From Thunnus maccoyii (taxonomy: Eukaryota > Chordata > Actinopteri > Scombriformes > Scombridae): a DNA stretch of 64,000 bases. Made by a program: the position numbers and the translations under genes. The stretch is taken from assembly GCF_910596095.1 (NCBI RefSeq), contig NC_056550.1, positions 23,246,001 to 23,310,000 of the forward strand, read 5' to 3'. The notes under the pieces are model-generated. The model saw nothing but the letters and a program-made list of their open reading frames with translations. It did not search any database and had not been told where the DNA came from. Below, piece by piece: positions 10,921 to 20,823 of this stretch (its first letter is position 1; each line of letters begins with the position of its first letter).

Positions 10921-11905
10921 TCCTTCTTCTTCTTCTTTAGTGTTTATTGGCGGTTGACAAACCAGCTTAGAGACGCATTACCGCCACTAACTGGACAAGA
11001 GATTATGTAGGAAATAAAAAACCCTCTAGATTATTTTAGCTAAACCAGTTTCTTTAAAAAACGTGATAATGTCCCAGTATATCTTGTTTGCTGTTTTCTC
11101 CAAGTGACCTGAGGTTGAAAAGTCATGGTGTTTTACCTTCCTTAGTGACTGAAGTAGGTGATTTCTTTTGATATTGTATTTTCTACAATGAAGTAGCACA
11201 TGTTTGACTGTTTCTGGTTGGATACAGTGTGTGCATTTTCCAGTTGGGTGCTTGCCTATTTAATATAATGTACAGTTGAGACCTATATGACCTATTCTCA
11301 GATGATTAATGACATTTTCTTCCCTTCGTCTCCAGCCCACTATCCTACCAGCGTTATATAGATGTCTTCTAGTTTCATTATCATCCCAGCACTCCTGCCA
11401 TACTGATTGTGCATTTGTCCCAATGAATGTCTTAGCTTCAACTTTGCTTAATGGCTTTAATTTTAGGTCTACATGCTTCATTGTGAGTGTTTGTTTTGCC
11501 AGAATATCCACCTGCTCACTTCCCTCCACACCAACATGAGCAGGAACCCAAAGGAAGCTTGTAGAGACCCTCAATCTCCATCCTGTACATCATAAGGAAT
11601 ATTTCATTGATAATATCTGTTCTAAATAACGATCTGCCAGATCTGATGCTTGTTAGTGGTGAAAAGCTGTCAGATGCAATAACGGTGTTACTTATTTCCT
11701 TCTGCTCTAACCAATAGGGCCAATAGTAATGCCAATTACTCTGTGGTATGAACTGACTAATGGTCTGATACCGTTTTCTTAATATATGACTCACTCACTG
11801 GGATATATACTGCTGCACCTGGACACCCTATATCAAGATCTTTGGAGCCACCTGTGAATATAAACACTGAGTCCGAAAAACGCTGATCAAAATAGTTCTG
11901 GACTA
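10921..11905 (-). mobile_element. I-clade LINE 3' fragment with RNase H domain
   Basis: Read on the minus strand, a ribonuclease H-like domain begins near 11,880 (FTGGSKD, where TDGSKD is usual). It continues through FLWVPAHVGVEG and VDILAKQ near 11,560-11,500 to a C-terminal segment RRREENVINHLRIGH near 11,320. The 3' end carries GGCGGTAATGCG, AACCGCCAATAAA and a (GAA)n tail at 10,937-10,921. RNase H plus this tail fits the I/Nimb group known from fish. The copy is 5'-truncated, frameshifted near 11,570, and has lost a catalytic Asp. Its 3' end is about 120 bp upstream of the selenow2 start codon. Confidence 0.82.
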
Positions 11906-12084
11906 TGCACTATACTGGAAGTTGCTCTGACTTGTCCTTCAAGATGGTGGACCAGAGCGACTTCTGGTTCAAGTGAGGATCGAGGAGCGAGGAAATTTCA
12001 AATAAGAGAGCTGGGATATGCCCATGGCGTTTTTCAGAACTGACAGGTGGGCAAGGAACAATGTTGAATTAAACTGAACAAAGT

Positions 12085-12500
12085 TATTGTATTTCAAGAA
12101 ATCAATATTCAATGACTTCAACAACATAAAAACGATGTCATGTAAGTAAATACAGATAATTTCTATTTACAGACTTTACATAATTGTAATATACGTTATT
12201 TTGTGTAAGATTTACCTGAAATCTGTATATACAGATGTCAAAAAACTGCTCTACAGTATCAAGTCTACACTGACTTCTTTGCTGCAGACAGAATAAGTGA
12301 AGTGACTGTATTTCAAGAAATCAATATTCAACAAATCTAACAATATACAACGGATTTTAGGTTAGTATACACAGTATATAAAGATGATTATATAGCTATT
12401 TACACACTACATGACTGCGTAATATACAGTCTTTGTAACCTTTACCTGCAAATAAGTGCTATGTACAATTCAAAGTCCTACACTGGCTTCTTTGCCCAGA
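12085..12500. repeat. Tandem duplication, about 219-bp unit
   Basis: ATTTCAAGAAATCAATATTC occurs at 12,091 and 12,310. TACACTG(A/G)CTTCTTTGC occurs at the other end of each unit (near 12,265 and 12,478). Blocks in between such as TTTACCTG and TGTAATATAC also recur in the same order. The two copies have diverged. The duplication lies at the 3' end of the transposase relic. Confidence 0.7.
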
Positions 12501-13122
12501 GGTCTGTTTTGATAGTTGCCAGAGTTGGATTTCTGTATTGAATAACTTGTTGTCCATCACTTGGTGTATGACGCGCGACCACATGCACCCTGAGGCTTGC
12601 AATGGCCTGGGTCTCTCTGACGTCACAGGCAGAGAGAAATGTCGGCCTATAGACTTTACAAGGAACAAACTCATCAACTAGGAACCCTCTGTCAACCATG
12701 ATGGCCATCCCAGGTCTTAAGGGGGACAGAATTCCAGACTCTCACATGATCTGTTTGTCACTGATAGATCCGGCATACAATGGCGAGATGAAAGTCGCAA
12801 CCCCGTGTGGAGCAACTCCAAGCAGCCCTTTGAGAGTACAGTGAGACTTATATGCAGGGAACTCTTCACTTTGGAGGAGAGGTGAGGATAGATCACTAGC
12901 ATAGTCCTTGAACTCTGCTGGTAAAAGGTATTTTCTCCACTGGTATCCAGATCCTCTTTGATCCATGGACAGTGTACAGAAAGTTGCTCCATGTTGTGAT
13001 GATCTGACTGATGTGGACTGGTGGATTTCATATCTGTCAGTAAGGTCTTGCTGTTGTGAGCCCAGTGCCAGATAATTGAGGAACAGGAACATCTCATCTA
13101 TGGGCTGCAAGGAATGAGTCAA
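12459..13122 (-). pseudogene. Dead DDE_Tnp_4-type transposase (ISL2EU/Harbinger-like)
   Basis: The minus-strand frame begins LQPIDEMFLFLNYLALG (an HTH_Tnp_4-like region) and continues LPAEFKDYA. The DDE catalytic half follows: SPLLQSE, YKSHCTLKGLLGVAPHG and SPLYAGSISDKQI. An in-frame TGA at about 12,742-12,744 separates ISDKQIM from ESGILSP. The same frame then gives MAIMVDRGFLVDE, FVPCKVYRP and DVRETQAIA. Compared with the family, the stretch between KDYA and SPLLQSE is too short and has lost the first catalytic Asp region. The family name comes from motif memory; PIF/Harbinger and ISL2EU share this fold. No terminal repeats were identified. Confidence 0.75.
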
Positions 13123-13284
13123 AACAAAATAAAAAAGTCACATTACTTAACCATCAAGGTATTTAATTCAATTAAATAACCTAATTTAAGAGTGGTAACA
13201 AAACTAACAGTTATTACCTCATGTTACATCTGTTACATAATGTGCATGTAACAATGTTTATCTGTATTGTATGGTCCCTGAAAA

Positions 13285-13805
13285 GGGTTATGTGAGTATT
13301 TCTATTTTATGCGACTTGATACTTCCACTCCACTACATTACTGAGGGAAATATTGTATTTTATACTCCACTACGTTTATTTGACAGCCTCAGTTACTTTT
13401 CAGAGTACAGTTTTACATGATATTACCTTATTGTTGATTGTTGTCCAAATTTATGTATCAGATCTTTGTTTTTTCTTCTTTCCTATACCTGAATTATCAT
13501 CCTATGACCCCTCAGACCCCTATAAAGCAGTTAAAACTAGCTCCATCTCAAGCAGCAACAGTAAAAGGTTTCTTAAACGATGATATTATTAATGTACTTT
13601 ATTAAACGTATCAGTCACTGGACCTTACTGCAGACAGAGTACTTTTACTTCTAATGCTTTAAGTAAATTTAGCTAATAATACTTATTTACTTTCACTAAA
13701 TTTGATTTTAAATGTAGGATTTTTACTTGTAACGGAGTATTTGTATTGAGATATTTATTGTGATACTGCTACTTTTACTTAAGCAAAGGATCTGAGTACT
13801 TGCTG
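13285..13805 (+). repeat. High-copy fish MITE-like repeat
   Basis: Contains ACTCCACTACATT, GAGGGAAATATTGTATTTTA, TTATTTGACAGC, ACTTTTACTTCTAATGC and TTTTACTTAAGCAAAGGATC in that order. I recognise this as a very common percomorph dispersed repeat. It has no coding capacity. The boundaries are approximate. Confidence 0.6.
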
Positions 13806-14071
13806 TTAATCACTCAGGGTTTTCACAGAATGTACTCTACTATCTGTCTGTGTTTGGTAAATGATAAATGCTGTTATGTTCCTCTTCAGAGTGGACTGTA
13901 GACCTGCTGCTGAGAGGTGTGGTTCTTACTGTCTGCTGCATGTGGGTTTGATTACTCATTACAGACAACCTTCAGACTCATAAACACATAAAACAGGAAT
14001 TTCTGCTATCATTCCTTCTACAGCGAGCTTTGTTCACAAAGTGCACAGAAACATGTGTTAAAACATGAGAG

Positions 14072-14096
14072 ATGGCATCCAGCGATCTGGCAGCAT
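14072..14096 (+). CDS. gimap8-like exon 1 (25-nt coding micro-exon)
   Basis: ATG opens MASSDLAA and ends with one base before donor GTAAGTC. That is phase 1, exactly what the exon at 14940 requires; the junction codon is TGG (Trp). The start context is GAGATGG. A possible acceptor (CTTCTACAG, ending about 14,022) precedes it, so a non-coding 5' exon may exist. The evidence is splice phase only, so this exon is less certain than the others. Confidence 0.68.
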
Positions 14097-17000
14097 GTAA
14101 GTCTCGTAGTAGCTGTATTACATCTGTGATAGTGTTGGTGTTCAATTTGAAGGTATAGTTATGAAAATCAAAGCAATTTAGCAATGTAGTTATTGTCATA
14201 ATATTCAATTTCAAGTTTACCAGAGTTGATTTATTACAGATATTTTTTGCCACTGGATTATTGATCTTTTTTGGTGCATTGTAGTCCCACTGATTAGTCA
14301 TATATTGATTTATTATTTATATTACTGTCAAGACATTTAAGAATTTAAGGATTTAAGGGAATGTTATAATTTATTCCATTTATAATATTTATTTTATTAG
14401 ACAAAACAGAGCCATCTCTGTACTTTCTTGTTGTGTAATGTCATTTTAGGCCTAATTTTGTGCATTTTTAGGGCTGCATCTAATAAATATTTTCATTATC
14501 GGTTAATCTTCTGATTATTTTCTCAATTAATTGATGTCTAAAATGTTAATGTCTACAAAACGTCAGACGATAGTAAAAAAATCACAGATAATAATTTGTC
14601 AGATACATTTAAATTGCTTGAAAAACAGCCTGAAACTCAAAGATATTCAATTTTCTATTATATAATAAATATGACAGTTCGGTTTTATAATCTGGAAGCA
14701 ATGAATTTCAGGTATTTTTGCTTTAAAAATCGCTTAATTGATTATCAAAATCCCTGCAGATTAAGTAGTTTCATCAACTATTGGATTCATAATTTCAGCT
14801 GCATACATTTTTCTCATTGTTTTCTCATGGTATGAATGTTTTCTACACATATATGAGAATTAAAATGAGAATTAAGCAGCTAATTTGCCTCTGTTTCCCT
14901 CTTTTCTTCCCTGTTTGTTAATGTGCTTTTCTGTGTTAGGGGACGGCTGGTGTACATCACAGTTAAAGATTGTGCTTCTTGGTGGCAGAAACTCTGGAAA
15001 GAGTTCTGTAGGCAACTTAATCCTGGGCAAAGAGGAGTTTGTCACCAAGGAGAGGACTTCCTGTTCCCGGAGGCTGGGTGCGGTGGCCGGACGGTGGCTC
15101 ACAGTGGTGGACACTCCCAGCTGGTGGTGTGACTTCAGCTCCCAGGACACATCTCAGCTGGTGAAGAGGGAGATCGTGAGCAGCGTCTCTCTGTGCTCAC
15201 CGGGCCCACATGTATTCCTGATCACAGTCAAGGCGAGCTCAGCCTTCTCTGAGAAGCGTCGCAGGGCTGTGGAGGAGCATGTGGCCCTGCTGGGTGAGAG
15301 GGTTTGGAGTCACTGTGTGGTTGTCTTCACCTCAGCTGACAGGTCTAAACACACACAAGCAGAGGAGCATGTAGAGTCGGGGGGGAAGGCCCTGCACTGG
15401 CTCAGTGAGAAGTGCAACCAGAGGTGTCACAGTGTTATCTTGAGCGATGAGACCGAAGTCACAGAGCTGCTGGTGAAGATACAGAAACTTGTCACGGAAA
15501 ATGGAAACAGGGTGTTTGAGATGCAGGAAAGCATTTTACAGGTGAACGCAGAGGAGAAGAGAGGAGTGGAGGAGAGGGCTCAGCAGAGGTTTATGAAAGT
15601 AAAAAAACACAGATCTGTCATGCGAGGTAAGTTTAACGATGAATGTTTTGCTTATTTTGGTTTTTAAAGGTAAAATATTCAATATTTTGCTTTGATTAAC
15701 ACTTCACAGAAATATCCAGTCAATCAAACGGCACTAGATGGTGCTCACCCTAATTGGTATTGCTGTTGCCGCCATCAACAGTTGTTTAATTTATTCCAAA
15801 CATAATGTTGCTGCAGCCATAAAAAGCATCACTACCTGTGTCCTCGATCCTTTCAAATAGAAACCTGGTAAAAGGGATTTTCAGACCAAATATGTGTAGA
15901 CATTAAATGATAAGGTTGGTGATATTCTACATTTGTTGTTATTGTGAACAAATCCCATGAAAAGACCAAAACCAACGATGTGTTAGTTCATCTCTTCTGA
16001 CTTCACTGTCTGTGGCAACCAGCTCCAAGCCCATTGGTTCCTACTGAGGATGTAAACATTTAAAAAAAGCTCTTTAGGTTTATGTTAATACAACAAACTT
16101 TGCCGGGAACAGAACGATAAAGTCCTAGACTTATTTCCATCGTCGTCGCCGGTATTTTCACAGACCTTCAACCATTCAGCAAGATAGAGACAGGAGTTCA
16201 TTGTCTGCCATGGAGAAATATCACAAAACAAGCACCAAACACAGACAATTGAATCCCAAGAGCAAAGAATCAATAAAATGTTTTCAGGGATGAACATAGA
16301 CTCAAAGAACATCACATCAGAGGAGACAACAGCTGTGTGACGCAATGATAAAAAGGTGAATCAAAGTCTAGACATAAAAAAACATATTAAGATACCATCA
16401 ATCTATTCAGGAACTCTGTCTAGTAGCCATTGTTTTGCCTTTGACTTAAAGCTAGAAGGATTAAAAAAAAAGGCAAAATGAAGACTACAACAGCAGGGCA
16501 CTGCAGTTTTGCACTGCGGATGTGTTCTAGTGAGTATTTACAGCAGTAGGACTGTGAGATTGAATCAAAGTAAACTACAGTGCCTATGTTTTACTACCAT
16601 GAGGTACAATGTCACCCACTGCAATGGTGTGATTTGTTTTAATTGTTTTCGGACAACAATGGTGCTTTATGGAGCAGAGGAATAAGACACAGCAGAGACA
16701 ACACTTGTTAGTAGGATCAGTTCATTGTTGTTTTTTTTCTTTTATCAGATTTGTTGACAACAAGAAAATTACAGAAGTTTTGCTTGAAAAACATACTAAA
16801 TTAAAGCCGTAAGCAGCGTTGGTCGGGACCTCGCACTCTGGCCTGTCGGGATCAGATCATTTTGCTTTTTAAAAATGAGGGATATTTCTTACAAGTGTGG
16901 TGCGCTTTTATTTTGAAAGTTTTGATTGACATGTGTACTTTCAGGTGTGTAGTGATAATAAGTAACTGCAGCTGGATACAGAAAAATACTCACATATTTG

Positions 17001-20000
17001 TACATTTCCAACTTCCATTCTTTCAGAGAGGTTGCGGCCCATTACTAACATCAGGATTGTGTTGGTGGGTGCAAAGGGTTCTGGGAAGACCTCAGCACTG
17101 AACACCATCCTGGGCAGAGAGAGTAGCCAGCGACTCAGGAGAACAGCTCAGTGCCTGGTTGGAGAAGGAGTTGTGTTTGGTCGACAGGTGACTGTGGTGG
17201 ACACACCAGGCTGGTGGATGAACTACTTTTGTGATGAGAGCCCCATCTTCGACCGGAGGGAGATCCTTCTCAGTTTGTCTCTCTGTCCTCCGGGGCCGCA
17301 TGTCTTCCTGCTGGTGATCCGTGTGGACAGAGCCTTCACCGAAACATATAGGAGAGCAGTGCAGGAGCACGTCGAGCTGATCAGTGAGCACACCTGGAGT
17401 CGCGTCATCGTGTTGTTTAGTTTCGGGGACTGGCTGGGAGGCACAACTACTGAGCAATACATCGAGAGTGAAGGAGAGCCTCTGCGGTGGCTTGTTGAAA
17501 GATGCAGCAACAGGTATCATGTTCTGAACAATAAAACCAAAGGAGACGGATTTCAGGTGAGAGAACTGATCGGGAAGATAGAGGAAATGGTGGTCGGCGG
17601 CGACGGCGGCTGGCATTATGAATTGGAGAGGAATGTGTTGGAACAGCTGGAGGGGAAGATGAGAAGAGATAAGGAGAGAGCCGAGGAGAGACTGATGAAG
17701 AAGGAGAAACAAAGGCAGATTGCGAGGTCTCAGCTGGGTGAGTTAGATACATTTAAAAGTGATAAACAATGTCAGTGGGATCTTGTTGTACTTCCATTTT
17801 CAGAAGTATTTGATTTAGCCATGATGTTGGTTCTCCATGTCTCTAACAGAGAAGGTCGACCCTCTCTCAGAGCTGAGAATAGTGCTTGTTGGTGGCAGGA
17901 AAACAGGCAAGAGCTCCTGTGGTAACACCATCCTGAGCAGAGAGTGCTTCGACACAGAAAGCCAAACCACTTCCTGCACTGAAAAACAAGCCGAAATCAG
18001 CGGCAAGGTGGTGACAGTGCTTGACACACCAGGCTGCTTCCCTGTGACCTCTGACCTCCTGATGGCTCCTTCGCCCTGCGCTATCGTTCTGGTTGTCAAC
18101 GTGAGCTCCTCATTCAAAGACGCCAACAGGGAAGCCTTGGAGAAACAGCTGGAGGCGGGAGGAGGCCCCGTGTGGAGCAGAGCTATGGTCCTGTTCAGCT
18201 ACGGAGACTGGTTGGGAGACACGAGCATCGAGCAGCGCATCGAGGGTGAAGGAGAGCCGCTGCAGAGGCTTGTTGAGAGGTGTGGGAACAGATACCACGT
18301 CCTGGACAATAAACACCGGGGGGACGGAGCTCAGGTTAACCAGCTAATCGAACTGATAGAGGAGATGCTGGTTGAAGAAAGGCTGGCTGTTCTTCACAGA
18401 GGCGATCACATGGGGAGAAGTGTTTATTCAGCACGAGAGCAGCAGGCCGACACAGTGACACCGTGTAAAAAGGTTTTAAAGATGCTCATGACCGGCACAC
18501 ATCAGATGTCCCATGAGTGTAAGTAAATGCACTCATGTTCTTTTCCCCCAAAACAAACAGACAGTTTATTCTAGTTTGAGTCTCACTGAAACAGGATGTT
18601 TGAATTAGAGTGTGACCAAAATTTGATTATTTTTGAGGCCCTTTTCTATCACAGCTTAAAAACTTCACATAGAATGACAATATTCTGCATTTTTAACAAA
18701 GATAATATATTGGTGGATTCCCTTTTTACACATTTTGTAAACAAAAAAATGGTGGAATGATCCTTCAAATTTGATTTGGTAAATATAAATAAATTACAGT
18801 AAATTACAGTATGACTGCAAATAGAAAATAGCCTAATATTACTAAATAACTACAGTCTAAATAACTATAAGAAATACAACAAATTGTTTTAAATCCTACT
18901 TGATTCAAGACCAATAAACATATAAACTGATATAATTGGATATAACCAGATATAATCAGTCAATATTGACAGATTGTATCTAATTATGTATTTAATTTTT
19001 TGTTCACTAGCAAGGACCAAACCATCAACAAGATGCGTTTGGATGATTTATTGAGGAAAACAATTAATGTGCATAGTTCTTTCGGTTGCTGACTGCGTTG
19101 TGGGGCCGCTGCACCCGGGCAACAGCAGACCCCCTTAGGACCCTTGCGAAGGAGAGGAAGAATCATGAAGAAACAGGAAGAGAGAAATAGGGTGGGAGCG
19201 AGGGGCGCAGAATACGAGAGCGGAAGAAGCGGAGAGGATTAGATGGTATTTATAGGAATGCCGGTAGTGGCGTAATTGAGGTGTGGTCCTGCTCCTGAAA
19301 CTTCGCTGAATAGCTTCAATAAATGTGCCAGAATGCAAATGAGCTATAAAAAAATACAAATTCAACCTCACAAAAGATATAAAATTAAAACAGTTACTGA
19401 AACAGGATGTAAACATGAGAACAATAGAAGAATATGTACTATATAGAGCAACACTGTGATATATTATCAGTTACTATATGAAAACATGTAACAGAGAAAT
19501 ATACAAAACACAAGCAACACATACATCTGACAAAATGAATAACATCAGATGTCATATCAGGTGAAGCATGGGGAGGGATCAAATGAAATATGGTTTGTTG
19601 TAAAAGATGAGGTAGCAGTGTCTGTCTGCAACAGAGAGATAAGCAGGTTTATCTGTTAGGGCAGGTGGAGACAATTGTTAAAGAATTGGTTCGGATTTTT
19701 TATGGCTCGCATGAAATCACTCCGGTCTTATTATTTCCTTTTACAGTGACTGAATCAGCCGCTTCCACTTCATGTCTGCCACTAAACTGCTCAGAGGTTG
19801 CAGAGGAAGACGGTCAGACTGTGGCCCTGCCAGCAGGAAGAACAGGACGGGCTGGACTCTCCACCCTGAGGTGGACTATAACAGGTCAACAAATGTTAAC
19901 GGTAAATCTGCCTGTCTGGTTCCCGACTGATGATCCTCACAGCCACTTGCAACTGAACGGTGAAAGCCGAGTGCACCTGTTCTCACCCAAACATTCAGCA

Positions 20001-20450
20001 GTGGTTTTGGTTTTACCTCAAACACAACACAGGATGCTCACAGAGGAAAACATTGTTAACATGCATTCACTCTGCCATCCTGCACTAAGAGAGAACACAC
20101 TCAGGAGGCTGACTGAGTCTGGAGGCCTGCAGGCGCTGATCAACCAGTGGGGCAACAGCAGCCTGGAAGAACTGGAAACTTTCATTGACTCATACTTTGA
20201 GGCTTTGTGGGAGCAAAGCATGGGGTCATTACAGCCGGCTGAACCTGACTGTCCTGCAGAGCAGGAGCCTGTCGTCAGGGAGGCTAGAGAGGAGCTGCTC
20301 TCATCTATTGACAGAAAACTTTCAAAGCTGGATCTCCTTGAGGACATTAGGAGGGATCTGGCAGAGTTGAGGCAGAGTCTGGAGCACAGCTGGAGGGCCA
20401 TACAGGAAATCAGAGAGAAAAGTAAACAGGATGTTGATAATACATGTTGA
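14072..20450 (+). CDS. GIMAP8-like GTPase with three tandem AIG1 domains (5 exons)
   Basis: Joined from 14072-14096, 14940-15626, 17027-17737, 17850-18518 and 19747-20450, this gives 931 residues with every intron at phase 1. Three AIG1/GIMAP GTPase domains each occupy one exon. Their P-loops are GGRNSGKS (about residue 23), GAKGSGKT (about 252) and GGRKTGKS (about 489). Each is followed by a G3 box: DTPSWW, DTPGWW and DTPGCF. The GIMAP box PGPHVFL is present in domains 1 and 2, and RYHVL in domains 2 and 3. The last exon (about residues 698-931) has no P-loop and ends in a heptad-rich coiled coil. GIMAPs are immune-cell GTPases that assemble on membranes and affect lymphocyte survival; human GIMAP8 is the triple-domain member. 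Orthology to GIMAP8 itself is inferred from architecture. The gene could have a non-coding 5' exon. Confidence 0.88.
14097..14939 (+). other. gimap8-like intron 1
   Basis: Non-coding and A+T-rich. It contains the MITE at 14,472-14,806; nothing else was recognised. Confidence 0.6.
14472..14806 (+). repeat. hAT-like MITE remnant in gimap8-like intron 1
   Basis: Starts AGGGCTGCATCTAATAAA and TTTTCATTATCGGTTAATC. It has AACTCAAAGATATTCAATTT in the middle and ends GATTATCAAAATC with a degenerate return end. This is a very common fish element with GAGCTGCAACTAACGATTA-type terminal inverted repeats (from memory). A partial second copy lies at 53,510. Confidence 0.6.
14940..15626 (+). CDS. gimap8-like exon 2, first AIG1 domain
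   Basis: Acceptor CTGTGTTAG, donor GTAAGT. It encodes the P-loop GGRNSGKSS, a G3 box altered to DTPSWW, and SPGPHVFL. Where domains 2 and 3 have F-G/Y-G-D-W-L, it has FTSADRS, so this domain lacks the usual G4-like GD. A charged, possibly helical tail follows. This is the most divergent of the three domains in nucleotide-binding motifs. Confidence 0.88.
15627..17026 (+). other. gimap8-like intron 2
   Basis: A 1.4-kb intron, phase 1 on both sides. No exon-like frame, RNA gene or clear transposon is seen. Confidence 0.6.
17027..17737 (+). CDS. gimap8-like exon 3, second AIG1 domain
   Basis: Acceptor ATTCTTTCAG, donor GTGAGT. It encodes the most intact domain: GAKGSGKTS, VVDTPGWW, CPPGPHVFLLV, LFSFGDWLGG and RYHVLNNK. 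An Arg/Lys/Glu-rich helical tail (RRDKERAEERLMKKEK) ends the exon. Confidence 0.92.
17850..18518 (+). CDS. gimap8-like exon 4, third AIG1 domain (switch region shortened)
   Basis: Acceptor TCTCTAACAG, donor GTAAGT. It encodes GGRKTGKSSCG, VLDTPGCF, LFSYGDWLGD and RYHVLDNK. Between the G3 box and the IVLVV strand it is about 15 residues shorter than domain 2 and lacks the PGPH box. It may bind nucleotide or oligomerise differently from domain 2 (inference). The intron before it is only 112 nt. Confidence 0.92.
18519..19746 (+). other. gimap8-like intron 4
   Basis: Non-coding. It contains the solo-LTR-like segment at about 19,001-19,365. No further GTPase exon is seen, although the third domain is followed directly by a tail exon. 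Confidence 0.6.
19001..19365 (-). mobile_element. Possible solo LTR (minus orientation)
   Basis: On the minus strand, a TATA-like CCTATAAATACC (about 19,256-19,243) is followed about 200 bp later by CTCAATAAATC (a poly(A) signal, about 19,043-19,035). The segment then ends in TGCTAGTGAACA, giving the terminal CA expected of an LTR. The block is more G+C-rich than the surrounding intron. I could not find a matching target-site duplication or a certain left end, and no internal retroviral genes flank it. Confidence 0.35.
19747..20450 (+). CDS. gimap8-like exon 5, C-terminal domain
   Basis: Acceptor CCTTTTACAG at phase 1 joins exon 4 through a TTG codon. It encodes 233 residues after the junction codon, ending NTC and TGA. 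No P-loop is present. A segment around HSAVVLVLPQ could be a decayed GTPase core strand. It is followed by INQWGNSSLEELETFIDSYF and a predicted coiled coil (about ELLSSIDRKLSKLDLLEDIRRDL onward). I recognise this tail from memory as common in fish GIMAP8-like models but could not confirm it. Confidence 0.8.
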
Positions 20451-20715
20451 TTCAGGGGAAACAGAAATCAAGGATGGAGCAAGTAAGCTGGAATTGTTAT
20501 TTCATCTAGTAAAAATGTATTTATATGCACTTTTGATTAGTTTATGTGAGCAGTCACAAAACATTACTTCTTTGAATGAAGAGGCCACAGTTTTGTTATA
20601 TTTGTCCACAAGGGGGAGCTGCTGCATAAGATTAAGATAGTATAATGGCACTTCTATCCATTGATCCATCACACTTCAGATTTTCTTTTATTCTTAGAAA
20701 TCTTGAAATATGTTA

Positions 20716-20721
20716 AATAAA
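20716..20721 (+). terminator. Poly(A) signal of gimap8-like
   Basis: AATAAA, 266 bp after the TGA stop and followed by a T/G-rich stretch, suits the 3' end of the transcript. Confidence 0.55.
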
Positions 20722-20823
20722 GTGAGTCTAATGGTTGTACAACATGCTGCGTGGAAGAATGGACTCTGACTTTGCAATGAAAGTAACACATTTTCTCATT
20801 TTCTCCAATATGCACAACATACA

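Noticed and set aside
17092..17712. 206-codon minus-strand frame
   Set aside because: It is the antisense shadow of the second GIMAP GTPase exon, which has clear P-loop and G3 motifs on the plus strand.
14940..20450. Three separate GIMAP genes instead of one
   Set aside because: No start or stop codons separate the domain exons, and every boundary is a phase-1 GT or AG site that joins in frame. Only the last exon has a terminal stop and a poly(A) signal after it.
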